DNA from: Paludibacteraceae bacterium
Lineage (GTDB): Bacteria > Bacteroidota > Bacteroidia > Bacteroidales > Paludibacteraceae
Direction: 5' to 3'
Assembly (NCBI GenBank): GCA_017630395.1
Contig: JAGBVI010000005.1
Location: 79,952 to 143,951, forward strand
Length of the DNA: 64,000 nucleotides
The notes beneath the pieces are model-generated. The model worked only from the letters and a program-made list of their open reading frames with translations, was not told the origin of the DNA and did no database searches. The position numbers and the translations under genes were made by a program. This document shows positions 49,201 to 58,100 of the stretch, piece after piece (position 1 is the stretch's first letter; each line of letters begins with the position of its first letter).

Positions 49201-49542
49201 TGCTGCATCCACCCGATTTACTTTAGCACTGCGATACGAGGAAGGGAAGAAGAACAAATTACTATTTTTACCCAATAACTGATCCAAATCGTGATAAAAA
49301 TAGCCGGCAGACTCCGAATCTTCTAATACAAGAAGCACTCTTTTTTGCACATTTTTATAAAAAGAGGCAAATAAAATAGAGCGTAACGAGCCTTCCGTTC
49401 CCGTCACGTTCAAATTTCCTTCATATTTATCAGCCCATTTTTTTAACTTAACAAACTGATTATTAGAAGAAAACAAACTAACTAAATTATTTAATCCCAA
49501 AATATTTAAAATTTTTCCCAAAGATACAGAATAAAAATTCAA
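46207..49542 (-). CDS. mfd: Transcription-repair coupling factor Mfd
   Basis: About 1111 aa if started at TTG 49542; the frame is open to 49689, but that extension overlaps the divergent GT2 gene and its promoter and is low-complexity hydrophobic, so it is not credible. No ATG is available near the expected start. Order: UvrB-like N-terminus (LRSILFASFYKN), the RNA-polymerase-binding CarD-like domain (MGDYVVHIDHGVARFGGLIQ), helicase Walker A GDVGFGKTE, DEEQ box, motif VI QLRGRVGRSNRRAF and the TRCF C-terminal domain. It removes stalled RNA polymerase and recruits excision repair. Exact start uncertain. Confidence 0.95.
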   Translation of the reverse strand: MNFYSVSLGKILNILGLNNLVSLFSSNNQFVKLKKWADKYEGNLNVTGTEGSLRSILFASFYKNVQKRVLLVLEDSESAGYFYHDLDQLLGKNSNLFFFPSSYRSAKVNRVDAANEILRTEALTAINSPDSHFIVVTYPDALVEPVVKKAELLKNIIHLCKGDFADLTVIEQLLLENGFSRVDFVYEPGQFSVRGSLIDVFSFSSEYPYRIDFFGDEVDSIRTFDVESQLSKEIKESLDIVPNLHETDNEELFLDSLPDNVILGFSNYRLIYDHLTSLLEEKSDSEELYSAFLLKDKLDGFRKINLSKNPYWNDAETIEFSSSLQPAFNKNFDLVSENLIQLQADGYSICFLSDNEHQLQRLNSIFSDRGDTFAYSTINKTLHEGFISHDLKLACYTDHQIFNRYHKYSLRSDRARAGQVALTLKELNSFKMGDYVVHIDHGVARFGGLIQIDANGKKQEVIKLLYKNDDLLLVSIHSLHKISRYKSKEGEAPTISKLGTSAWQNMKERTKKRLKDIARDLILLYAKRREERGFAFSPDGFLQSELEASFIYEDTPDQLKTTLDVKRDMERDLPMDRLICGDVGFGKTEIAVRAAFKAVCDNKQVAVLVPTTVLAFQHYKTFTERLKDFPCKVDYLNRARSSKDVKRVLEELESGEVNIIIGTQKILGKNMKFKDLGLLVIDEEQKFGVAVKEKIKQMKVNVDTLTMTATPIPRTLQFSLMGARDLSVISTPPPNRYPVQTEVLTFDREVIREAISFEMDRNGQVFFVNNNVKELDGLALLIRQLVPGVRVAIGHGQMEGEKLEQIMMDFVNQEYDVLLATTIIESGIDISNCNTIIINRAQNFGLSDLHQLRGRVGRSNRRAFCYLMVDSAVAMTKEAQRRLQAIESFSELGSGFNIAMQDLDIRGAGNLLGAEQSGFIADLGYEAYQKVLNAAVEELKEQEFSYLFKEEDNVRIEEKKYVSECVVETDMELTFPPEYIESVSERMSLYRELDNVKSEQELGAFEVRLIDRFGKLPIQTKNLLNLVRIRWRAERLGFEKLVLKQNRMVGYFVQDENSVYYQSPAFGAILDYMQNHAIRCQLREKGGKRSILFIDVEDVDSAYNILLNIML

Positions 49543-49551
49543 ACCATTTTT

Positions 49552-49560
49552 TAAATTTGC
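49552..49560 (+). promoter_or_regulatory. -7 box of the GT2-pyrC unit
   Basis: TAAATTTGC, 28 bp before the GTG start at 49588. It also overlaps the likely 5' end of the divergent mfd transcript, so the two genes share a very compact promoter region. Confidence 0.65.
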
Positions 49561-49587
49561 AAAAAACACAGTAAAAATTTTTAGAAA

Positions 49588-50337
49588 GTGAAAGATAGTG
49601 ACGGAATTGTAATTATACCAACGTACAACGAAAAAGAAAACGTAGAAAATATAGTACGTGCGGTATTGAGTGAACCGAAGAATTTCCATGTGCTAATCAT
49701 TGATGATGGTTCGCCCGATGGAACAGCTTCCATAGTAAAAAGTCTTCAAAAAGAATTTCCTGAAAAGCTTCATATCATAGAGAGAGAGGGAAAATTGGGC
49801 TTAGGAACGGCATACATTACCGGTTTCAAGTGGGCTTTGGAACATCAATATGAGTATATTTTTGAGATGGATGCTGATTTTTCACATAATCCGGATGATT
49901 TGATCAAGTTGCACAAAGCATGTTCAGAGGAAGGTGCAGATGTTGCTATCGGCTCTCGCTACATTAGCGGTGTTAATGTAGTGAATTGGCCCATGGGAAG
50001 GGTATTGATGTCCTATTTTGCTTCAAAGTATGTGCGTATCATAACAGGATTGCGTATAGCAGACACAACAGCCGGCTTCAAATGCTACCGTAGAGAGGTG
50101 TTAGAAACAATTGAATTAGATAAAATCAAATTCAAGGGATATGCATTCCAAATTGAGATGAAATTCACGGCCTACAAATGCGGATTCACTATAAAAGAGG
50201 TTCCAATTGTATTTGTCAATCGAGTATTAGGCAATTCAAAAATGAGTGGCGGTATATTTGGCGAAGCTATCTTGGGGGTAATTCGCCTAAAATGGGATAG
50301 TCTATTCCGTAAATATCCACAAAAAAAGAACAAATAA
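49588..50337 (+). CDS. Polyprenyl-phosphate mannosyl/glycosyltransferase, GT2
   Basis: The 249-aa protein starts at GTG 49588 (KDSDGIVIIPTYNEKENVEN). It has the GT2 signature IIDDGSPDGT, the metal-binding DxD-type motif EMDADFSHNP, GSRYISG, and the C-terminal EVPIVFVNR typical of dolichyl/polyprenyl-phosphate mannose synthases. It makes a lipid-linked sugar donor at the inner membrane. It lacks C-terminal membrane spans. The GTG is placed by the promoter and the absence of an ATG upstream. pyrC starts 14 nt after its stop. Confidence 0.9.
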   Translation: MKDSDGIVIIPTYNEKENVENIVRAVLSEPKNFHVLIIDDGSPDGTASIVKSLQKEFPEKLHIIEREGKLGLGTAYITGFKWALEHQYEYIFEMDADFSHNPDDLIKLHKACSEEGADVAIGSRYISGVNVVNWPMGRVLMSYFASKYVRIITGLRIADTTAGFKCYRREVLETIELDKIKFKGYAFQIEMKFTAYKCGFTIKEVPIVFVNRVLGNSKMSGGIFGEAILGVIRLKWDSLFRKYPQKKNK

Positions 50338-50351
50338 ATCACATTAATAAT

Positions 50352-51698
50352 ATGAAAAACATTCTAATCCACAAAGCTAAGATTATCAATGAGGGAAACT
50401 CTTTCAAAGGCTCAGTGCTAATTGAAGGTGAAAAAATTACAAAGATTTTTAAAGATGAGGTTCCAGAAAATATATTAAAAAATGCCGAAATTATAGACGG
50501 AGAAGACAAATGGTTATTACCCGGTGTGATTGACACTCATGTGCATTTTCGCGAACCTGGACTTACAGCAAAAGCAGATTTTCACACAGAGTCAAGAGCT
50601 GCCGTAGCAGGAGGTGTTACCAGTATTATGGATATGCCAAATACAGACCCTCAGACAACTACAATGGCTGAAATAGATAAAAAAATCGCTATTGCAGAGT
50701 CTAAATCATTGGTTAATTTCTCTTGTTACTTAGGTGCAACAAACGAAAATATTGATGAAGTCGTAAATGTTGATAAAAATAAAGTGTGCGGTATAAAAGT
50801 ATTCTTAGGAGCATCTACCGGGAATATGCGAGTAAATGATCCTAAAGTTTTGGAACGTATATTTGCTGAATCTCCAATTTTAGTGGCAACTCACAACGAA
50901 GATGAGGAGATAATTTCAGCCAATTTAAAAAAGGTAAAAGAGGAATTGGGCGATCAACCTATTCCAATATCCTATCATGAAATTATCCGCAATTCTGATG
51001 CTTGCTACAAATCAACTTCTAAGGCAATTGATTTAGCTACAAGATATGGAACTAGATTACACGTACTGCACTTAACAACCGCAAAAGAGTTGGCATTATT
51101 CAGTAACAAACCTGCAACAGAAAAAAAGATTACTGCAGAGACTTGCGTTGGTTATCTTTGGTTTGATGACAATGACTACGAACGTCTTAATGCAAAAATC
51201 AAATGTAACCCTGCTATCAAAAAGGAAAAGAGTCGCGTCAATTTGTTGAAAGCAATTGAAATGGGATATATTGATACCGTTGCAACTGACCACGCCCCTC
51301 ACCTACTATCTGAGAAAGAGGGTGATTGTTTGCAAGCTGTATCCGGATTCCCATCCATTCAACACTCTTTGCCGATGATGTTGAATTTAGCTAAAAAAGG
51401 GAATTTTACTCGCGAACAAGTCGTTGAAAAAATGTGCCATAATCCGGCAAAAATTTTCAATATCGAAAAAAGAGGATTTATTCGCAAAGGATTTTTTGCT
51501 GATTTAGTATTGATTGAACCCAATTACCAATACACTGTAGAACAAAAAGATTTAGAATATAAATGTGGTTGGTCTCCTATGGAGGGTGCCACTCTAAATT
51601 ATAAGGTTTGTAAAACTTTTGTAAATGGGAAATTGGTTTACGATGAAGGGAAAATTGATGATTCACAAAAAGGTAAATTATTAACTTTTACTAGATAA
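50352..51698 (+). CDS. pyrC: Dihydroorotase
   Basis: The 448-aa class I-type dihydroorotase/amidohydrolase has the zinc-binding HVHFREPGLT motif, GGVTSIMDMPNTDP, a candidate carboxylated Lys in GIKVFLGASTGNM, a His in ATHNEDEE and the catalytic Asp in ATDHAPH. It converts carbamoyl-aspartate to dihydroorotate in pyrimidine synthesis. Downstream of the GT2 gene and ended by a bidirectional terminator. Confidence 0.95.
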   Translation: MKNILIHKAKIINEGNSFKGSVLIEGEKITKIFKDEVPENILKNAEIIDGEDKWLLPGVIDTHVHFREPGLTAKADFHTESRAAVAGGVTSIMDMPNTDPQTTTMAEIDKKIAIAESKSLVNFSCYLGATNENIDEVVNVDKNKVCGIKVFLGASTGNMRVNDPKVLERIFAESPILVATHNEDEEIISANLKKVKEELGDQPIPISYHEIIRNSDACYKSTSKAIDLATRYGTRLHVLHLTTAKELALFSNKPATEKKITAETCVGYLWFDDNDYERLNAKIKCNPAIKKEKSRVNLLKAIEMGYIDTVATDHAPHLLSEKEGDCLQAVSGFPSIQHSLPMMLNLAKKGNFTREQVVEKMCHNPAKIFNIEKRGFIRKGFFADLVLIEPNYQYTVEQKDLEYKCGWSPMEGATLNYKVCKTFVNGKLVYDEGKIDDSQKGKLLTFTR

Positions 51699-51716
51699 TA
51701 GACCTATTCAACAAAT

Positions 51717-51758
51717 AAAAAGTGTGCTGAAAACCATATTGATTTCGGCACACTTTTT
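51717..51758. terminator. Bidirectional terminator between pyrC and the GH30 gene
   Basis: AAAAAGTGTGCTGAAA (51717-51732) pairs over 16 bp with TTTCGGCACACTTTTT (51743-51758) (one G-U), with T runs on both strands. It serves the convergent pyrC and glycosidase genes. Confidence 0.88.
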
Positions 51759-51837
51759 TTATCCTATTTTAGAAGTTGTCAAAAAAACTTCTTATAGCCA
51801 AAGAGAGTAAAAAAACAACCTTTCTTTTTTCTACTTT

Positions 51838-54800
51838 TTACTTTACAAGAACTTTTTGAGAAGCAACCTTTCCTGCTAATTCGTATTTAATAACATATAT
51901 TCCTGAAGACAACGGAATATCTATCCAATCTGCGACGTCTTCACCACGCATGAGTAATGTACCATCCACTCTATATACCTCGTAGGCGAAGAGTCCCTCC
52001 ACAAATTTTATAACGCTAAGTTTAGCAAATTCAGAAACAAAACAGAGAGAATCATTCATCTGAACTATCGGGATATCCACCTCTTCTTCTCCATAATCAC
52101 TCTGAGAATATGGGAAAGATAATATTCTCCATTCTCTATGAGCGTTTGCACCTGTTGCATCACCCTTCCACAATCCCACATTGGTACCAATAGAGGTATT
52201 CACACCCTCTAAATCAAATAATTTATCGTTGGAAACGGAACTGATTTTGAAACAATTTTCACCTAAAGAAAGGATAGCAAATTGTTGATTGATATCGCCA
52301 GTCAATTCTAACATTTCAGGCCAATATGAGCCATTATCAGTAATAGCCATTTTTTTACCATCTCGAAGCGTATAAATTGCATAATTTCCGCCTTCTAACT
52401 TATCAAAATACCACCTTTGCATCGTATCCATTGCACAGAACGAAGATAAAGACAAAGAATTACCGGAAAGCGACATTGGATAAGGACAACTACGAGGGAC
52501 AATCAAATAGGGCATCTCATCCATAAAAGGATCAATTCCTTTGCTTCCCTCAACAGGAATAACAATTGTAGCAATCTCCTCACCACCCATTTGGTAAGAA
52601 AGCTGACCATTCTCTATTGAAAAATCTGTCGCCTCGCTACAATTTTCTTGTCTGTTCGTCAGGTATAAAGAAGCATTAGCATTATTTAATCCCGTGAACA
52701 AGGAAAGGTCGATGAAGAATAGTTTTTCATCTGTTGTAGTGTTCAGCATCACCAAAACCACCTCATCTTGTTCTGGACTCAAAGCTGCCAACAAATCATT
52801 TCTACCAGTCATTAGGAAAGTATAACCCTGCTTAATAAAACGAGATACTTGCATACGGATGTAGAAATTTTTGATTATCTCATATGTTTGAGCAGAAAAA
52901 TTCCCTTTCACCAAGCACCATTGATCATTGCCTTCTTCCACAAATTGCCAATCTATCCATGCTTGAGGAATCAAGTAATTAAGGTCGTCAAACATTCTTT
53001 GAGCCATAGCTAAATTTCCGGCTATCCCTGTTCCTCCGGCACCGGTTTCAGACATCCATAGTGGTAATTTAAGTTCATGCACTAAATCTTTCAGATTTGC
53101 TTTATCCATAACAGAACCACCATACGTATGCACATTAAACTGACCCAACATAGGCACGATATCCCCTTCTGACTTATATAGTTGCAATTCGCCGATGGCA
53201 GTTGTAACACTGGTCTCATCACAAGCAGAAATAACGGTATTAAGTCCGGAAGCTTTTAACTTAGGATAAAGAACTCGCAACAAATTAACCTGAGACTCAG
53301 GGTCAAAATGACACCCCTCTTGTCCACCATTAGCACCCCAATAATTGGTGTTTGGTTCATTAAATGGATCTAACGTCTTAAATTCAATTCCATAAACCTC
53401 TTTATAATGCTTGCAAACATTAATCAAATAATCACAGAATTGAGAATAATACTCCGGCCTTAAATTATCCTTACCGGCATCGGTATTTCCGGCAGAACAA
53501 CCACTGTAGGTCATCCAATAGGGAGGCGAATTAGAAAATGCCTCAAAAACAGCATCAGGCCTCAACTCCTTTATTTTCAACATAATCTTTCGCTGACCTT
53601 CATCCGCAGACCAATTATATGCAGCTCCTTCAGAAGGCAAGAACCCCTCCATTTCAGCCCGTTTCCCTTTCCCATTACACATGTGACCATTGTAGTGAGA
53701 GGGATGGTCTCCACCTCCAATATTGTAGCGAAAAATATTATAATTTAACTTATCCTTATCCACCAAGAGATGTACCAGTTTATCAATTTTATCATCACTC
53801 CACTTTCCACACATATTAGCCCACCAACAAAGAGATACTCCCCACCCCTCTAAATTTTGCTGAGGAGTAGCAGGATTTATGCGAGCAGAACTAACCTTAG
53901 AAGGAGCATATTTCGCTAAAAGATTCATATACTCCTGCTCTGTAATACTTACAACAGAACCATGTCTCATTACTGATGGGAGAGAATATTGGTCTGAGCT
54001 TAATTGAGTAAATTGACCTGAATTTAAATCTGTTGTAACAAGTGGATAATAACCTTTCCCACCAAAATCATCCAAGAAAAGACACCACTTATCCTCTCCA
54101 TTAAACTTGAAACAAGTTGGTCCTTCCACATAAGCAATCTGACTCATATCCGAACGGATTTCACTCCAATTCCCCAATAACGATGACGATTTCTCCATGA
54201 TAATATACTTCCCAGACGTAGGAAAACCTTGCTTATGAGCATGAGTTGCCTCATTTTTCTTAAACCTATAGTAGGTATCTCCCACCTTTATTGCAGTGGC
54301 ATCTATAACACTAATTGCCTGATTGGAAGAATTTCTTAATTCTATCCAAACTTTCGTATCTGAAAAAGAGCGAAAATCCTTTGTTGTACAATAATAGACT
54401 CTATGTGTATTATCATTATTAGAGACCGACTGATTTCCAGGAATTTTAGAAGACCAAAAAAGAATATACTCTTCATTTTCTTCGTCATAAAAAGCTTCCG
54501 GCGCCCAAGTGCAACCCGCACCACGAGGTGCTACATGACACATTCTCTGTTCCGACCAATTCACCAAGTCTGAAGACTCCCATATCATAACAGACTGACT
54601 ACCTGTTGTTTGAGCAGCTGTCCAATCATTATTCCCATAAATCTTCAAATCTGTGGCAATTACAAAAAACTTACTTCCATCTGCCGAGCGCATAATAAAA
54701 GGATCTCTTACCCCTTTTTCACCCAAAGAGGAAGTTAGCACCGGTTTCCCTTCATTTAAGTCGGTCCAATTTAATCCATCACGACTGATGGCAAAATAAA

Positions 54801-54945
54801 TTTGCTCGCCTTGAGCCAATCCCTCACCCTTAAAATAGGCAAAGAGATAAGCAGAAAAATCCTGCTGTTGACCCATTAATACTATTGGTACTGAAAATAA
54901 AATTAAAGCAAAAAATAGGTGGCTACGTAATATAAATGTCTTCAT
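51838..54945 (-). CDS. GH43-GH30 fusion glycosidase with T9SS C-terminal domain
   Basis: The 1035-aa protein has a signal peptide (1-25). Residues about 28-345 form a GH43-like five-bladed propeller (RDPF at 80-83, WAPE at 147-150). Residues about 355-800 form a GH30 barrel (GWGVSLCWWANMCG at 367-380; acid/base Glu530 in DPFNEP; nucleophile Glu633 in WMSETG). The GWG.SLCWWA start resembles endo-beta-1,6-galactanase-type GH30 more than glucuronoxylanase GH30. Residues 850-945 look like a ricin-type beta-trefoil (LWKGDATGANAHREWRI). The last ~70 aa are a T9SS type A CTD (LSSGIYVIKYEL, then KVLVK). Exact specificity is inference. Confidence 0.85.
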   Translation of the reverse strand: MKTFILRSHLFFALILFSVPIVLMGQQQDFSAYLFAYFKGEGLAQGEQIYFAISRDGLNWTDLNEGKPVLTSSLGEKGVRDPFIMRSADGSKFFVIATDLKIYGNNDWTAAQTTGSQSVMIWESSDLVNWSEQRMCHVAPRGAGCTWAPEAFYDEENEEYILFWSSKIPGNQSVSNNDNTHRVYYCTTKDFRSFSDTKVWIELRNSSNQAISVIDATAIKVGDTYYRFKKNEATHAHKQGFPTSGKYIIMEKSSSLLGNWSEIRSDMSQIAYVEGPTCFKFNGEDKWCLFLDDFGGKGYYPLVTTDLNSGQFTQLSSDQYSLPSVMRHGSVVSITEQEYMNLLAKYAPSKVSSARINPATPQQNLEGWGVSLCWWANMCGKWSDDKIDKLVHLLVDKDKLNYNIFRYNIGGGDHPSHYNGHMCNGKGKRAEMEGFLPSEGAAYNWSADEGQRKIMLKIKELRPDAVFEAFSNSPPYWMTYSGCSAGNTDAGKDNLRPEYYSQFCDYLINVCKHYKEVYGIEFKTLDPFNEPNTNYWGANGGQEGCHFDPESQVNLLRVLYPKLKASGLNTVISACDETSVTTAIGELQLYKSEGDIVPMLGQFNVHTYGGSVMDKANLKDLVHELKLPLWMSETGAGGTGIAGNLAMAQRMFDDLNYLIPQAWIDWQFVEEGNDQWCLVKGNFSAQTYEIIKNFYIRMQVSRFIKQGYTFLMTGRNDLLAALSPEQDEVVLVMLNTTTDEKLFFIDLSLFTGLNNANASLYLTNRQENCSEATDFSIENGQLSYQMGGEEIATIVIPVEGSKGIDPFMDEMPYLIVPRSCPYPMSLSGNSLSLSSFCAMDTMQRWYFDKLEGGNYAIYTLRDGKKMAITDNGSYWPEMLELTGDINQQFAILSLGENCFKISSVSNDKLFDLEGVNTSIGTNVGLWKGDATGANAHREWRILSFPYSQSDYGEEEVDIPIVQMNDSLCFVSEFAKLSVIKFVEGLFAYEVYRVDGTLLMRGEDVADWIDIPLSSGIYVIKYELAGKVASQKVLVK

Positions 54946-54994
54946 AAACCGTTTATAATAATGATTTTAAAGATTCAACAATTTGAAAACCGCG

Positions 54995-55002
54995 TAAAAG
55001 TA
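54995..55002 (-). promoter_or_regulatory. Weak -7-like box before the GH30 gene
   Basis: TACTTTTA on the minus strand, 50 bp before the ATG, differs from TAnnTTTG at the last base. It closely resembles TACTTTTG before the GH43-GH43 gene, so both may respond to the same regulation. Confidence 0.3.
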
Positions 55003-55063
55003 TATATAAAAAAAATTAAAAACAAAAAAAAGAAAAACTAAAAAGTTGTCGTAGAAAAAAAAT

Positions 55064-55093
55064 AAGTGAGATACCATCACTGGCACCTCACTT
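55064..55093 (-). terminator. Terminator of the GH43-GH43 gene
   Basis: AAGTGAG (55064-55070) pairs with CTCACTT (55087-55093). An inner CCA/TGG helix sits across a 3x3 internal loop, and on the minus strand a long T run follows. It separates this gene from the GH30 gene 119 bp further on, so the two are probably independent or only partly read through. Confidence 0.75.
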
Positions 55094-55119
55094 CCCAAAA
55101 AAAACATTTTATGATACCA

Positions 55120-58100
55120 TTATTTCACAATAACTTTTTGAACTACAATATTCAAATTTATATCATAAATACGAAGTAAGAATTTTCCTGATAGTGAGGC
55201 AGGTATATCCATTTCATCCGTTTCAGATGAAGAGATTACCACACCATTTAAGTCTAACAATTCCATTTTCAACAAATTATCCATACCGGTTACTTTGATA
55301 TACTCAGTTGCCGGATTTGGAGATACTTTGCATTCAACAGAAGAATTTTCATGCACATAAGTTGTTGATTTTTGTTGTATAGTAATTGTTACACTTTCAG
55401 CCACAACATTCTCTACTCCTGATTTATTCAAATAAATAGGAGTTTGAATATTTTTACCAATTTTAAAGAAGTCGAAATCAACATATCCCCCTGTAGCTTT
55501 TGTTCCATAATTAAACAAGCCATAACGATACCCCATAAAGTGAGTCAACTCATACTTCATAGAGAGTGTATTACCAATAGCTTTCCAACTATCACCATCC
55601 AAACTATAATAGAACGTAGCCTTATCCGTTTGATTTGTAAAGTCCATATCAATACGCAACCAAACACTCTCCTGCGACAACGGAACACTTTCTACTTCTG
55701 ACGCAGAACCACTTCCATTATTTACCATCACGATTGATTTAGAACCATTATTCATTTTTACAGCTACAAATCCATATAAATCTTGAAGGGCACACAATCC
55801 TGCATAATCACCATTTTTCATTCCATAGGTATTAACTTTAGTCCAAGCGGAACATTTCGGACCAAAAGTTCTCTGCGTTAGAGTATTTTGAGTACTAACC
55901 AAATTAGCATCTACCCTACCATTTGTTAATCTTAAAGCACCATTATCAATGGACCAATACTCTTTAACAGGATTATGATTCCATTGCCATTCCAAAGGCA
56001 ATTTATCACTTTCAAACTCATCTGAAGTTACCATTCCATACCCCTCTTCTTGACTTGCCGACAATTGCAACGTAGAAGGAACTTTACCATTATTGCCCAA
56101 CACCGGCCAATCGCTACTCCAAGAAACAGGAGTCAAATAAGGAATACGCCCAACCGAACCATTATCACGGAAGAACATTCCATACCAATCCCCCTCTGGA
56201 GTATCAAAAATTCTACCTTGAGCTACACCATTGTCCTGCAATAAAACTTTACCTTCAAAAGTTCCAGTCAACGATTTTGAACGATAACAAAGAACTGTTC
56301 GGCACTTACCTGCAGGCCATGAAATCAAGAACACATAATAGTAATCGCCCTTCTTCATAATTTGCGCACCTTCGCATTCAACATAAAAATCACTTCCTGC
56401 GATAGATGCCGGAGATTTAAGCAAGACATTGGACGTAGCACCGGACTTAACCGACATAGCATCAGAAGACAATTCTATAATACTGATATTTCCAGAACCG
56501 TACACTACATATACCCGACCATCATCATCAAATAACAAAGATGGATCATGATAGAATGGCAATGTAGCGGTTTGCCACTTCCCGGACTCGATATCAGTTG
56601 TTTTATAAATATGAGTTTTCCCTGTAGTATAAGAAGGAGTTAAAACATACCAAGCACCATTATGATACTTAATACTGCTAGCCCAGGAACCTTTCCCATA
56701 AGCATTTTTACCTCCATTCATAGAGATAGCATCTCCGTTATCCAAAGTTTGATAGGCATAATTAATAGTCCTCCAACGAGCCAAATCCTTAGAAGCCATA
56801 ATCGGTACACCCGGACTCATGTGCATAGTAGTGCTAACCATGTAATAAGTATCCCCAACACGAATAACAGAAACATCAGGAACATCAGCCCAAATTAATG
56901 GATTATTGACAATATGAGACTCACCATCAAAATCAGAAGGAATTAAACCTCCTGTAACCTGAGACAACGTATAATATCCACTTTGACCAGCAAAATTATC
57001 CGGAATAATAGCTTTGTAGGTCCCGGAAGAGGCAACACCTTGTTTCAAAATCATAGATTCACCCTCTTCACTCACCCAATTCAAGCTGTAAAGTTCGCCG
57101 GTTTCCTCAGAAGACTTCCACGACACCTCGAAATTATCACCAGCTATAACCTCTGTATCAACATTAGGTGAAGTAAATTCAATCTCTATCGGTTTTGTTT
57201 TAGCAGTAAAAACAATTTTATCGATGTTACAATAAGAATTTTCTATCAATAATTTCAATATATGTTTTCCTTTAGTCAAAGCAGCAGTTGTACCAGAAAT
57301 TGTAGTATAAGTACCCCAGTCTTCTGTATTTGGGACAGCTATTTCTCCTGTAATATCTTTATCGTCACAATACAATCTGAAAGAAGAACCATCCAACCCG
57401 GAAGCTACAGAAGCTACAAAATTATACTGATCATTCTCCAAAACATTTATAGTATACTCAACCCATTCATCGCTCATAGTCCAACCTAAAACATGTCCAC
57501 CATCGGCATTCACATCAAGGTCAACACCTTCGTCAGCACGAAATACACCACCTTGATTTTCTGCTTCACTATCTTTATAAGCATAACCTTCCCCACCAAC
57601 ATCGTAACGTTCTACCTCCAATACACCAGGAAGTGTTTGAGCAATTCCCTCGTATGGGCCTTGAGCAAGACGAACCTTCACTTCAACGGCAGGCGTCTCA
57701 TACTCTTTACCATTTTTATCAATCATTATCGCATAGAAGGCATATTTGCCCTCTTTTAAATCTTTGACATCACAAGTATATGGAGCATTAAATGAAGATC
57801 CAATCTTAACATCATCTTGGTAGAAATCAATTTTTGCAATATTACTCTCTGTTGATTTCGCTGTTAAAGTAAGAGTTGCAGGAGCCTCCAAATCAACTTC
57901 AGAAGCCTCTAACGTTACATCTGCAGTTTTGAACATCCAATAGTCGAATTCAAAACTTCCAGAAAAAACAAAGAACAAATCATGAACACCAGAAATAGCC
58001 TTATCCAATTTGGCAGAAACCTCTTTCAAAGCACCTCCGGTATTAGGGACTTCCATGTATCCGATTACCTCACCATCCACCTTATCTTTACAGATTTTGA

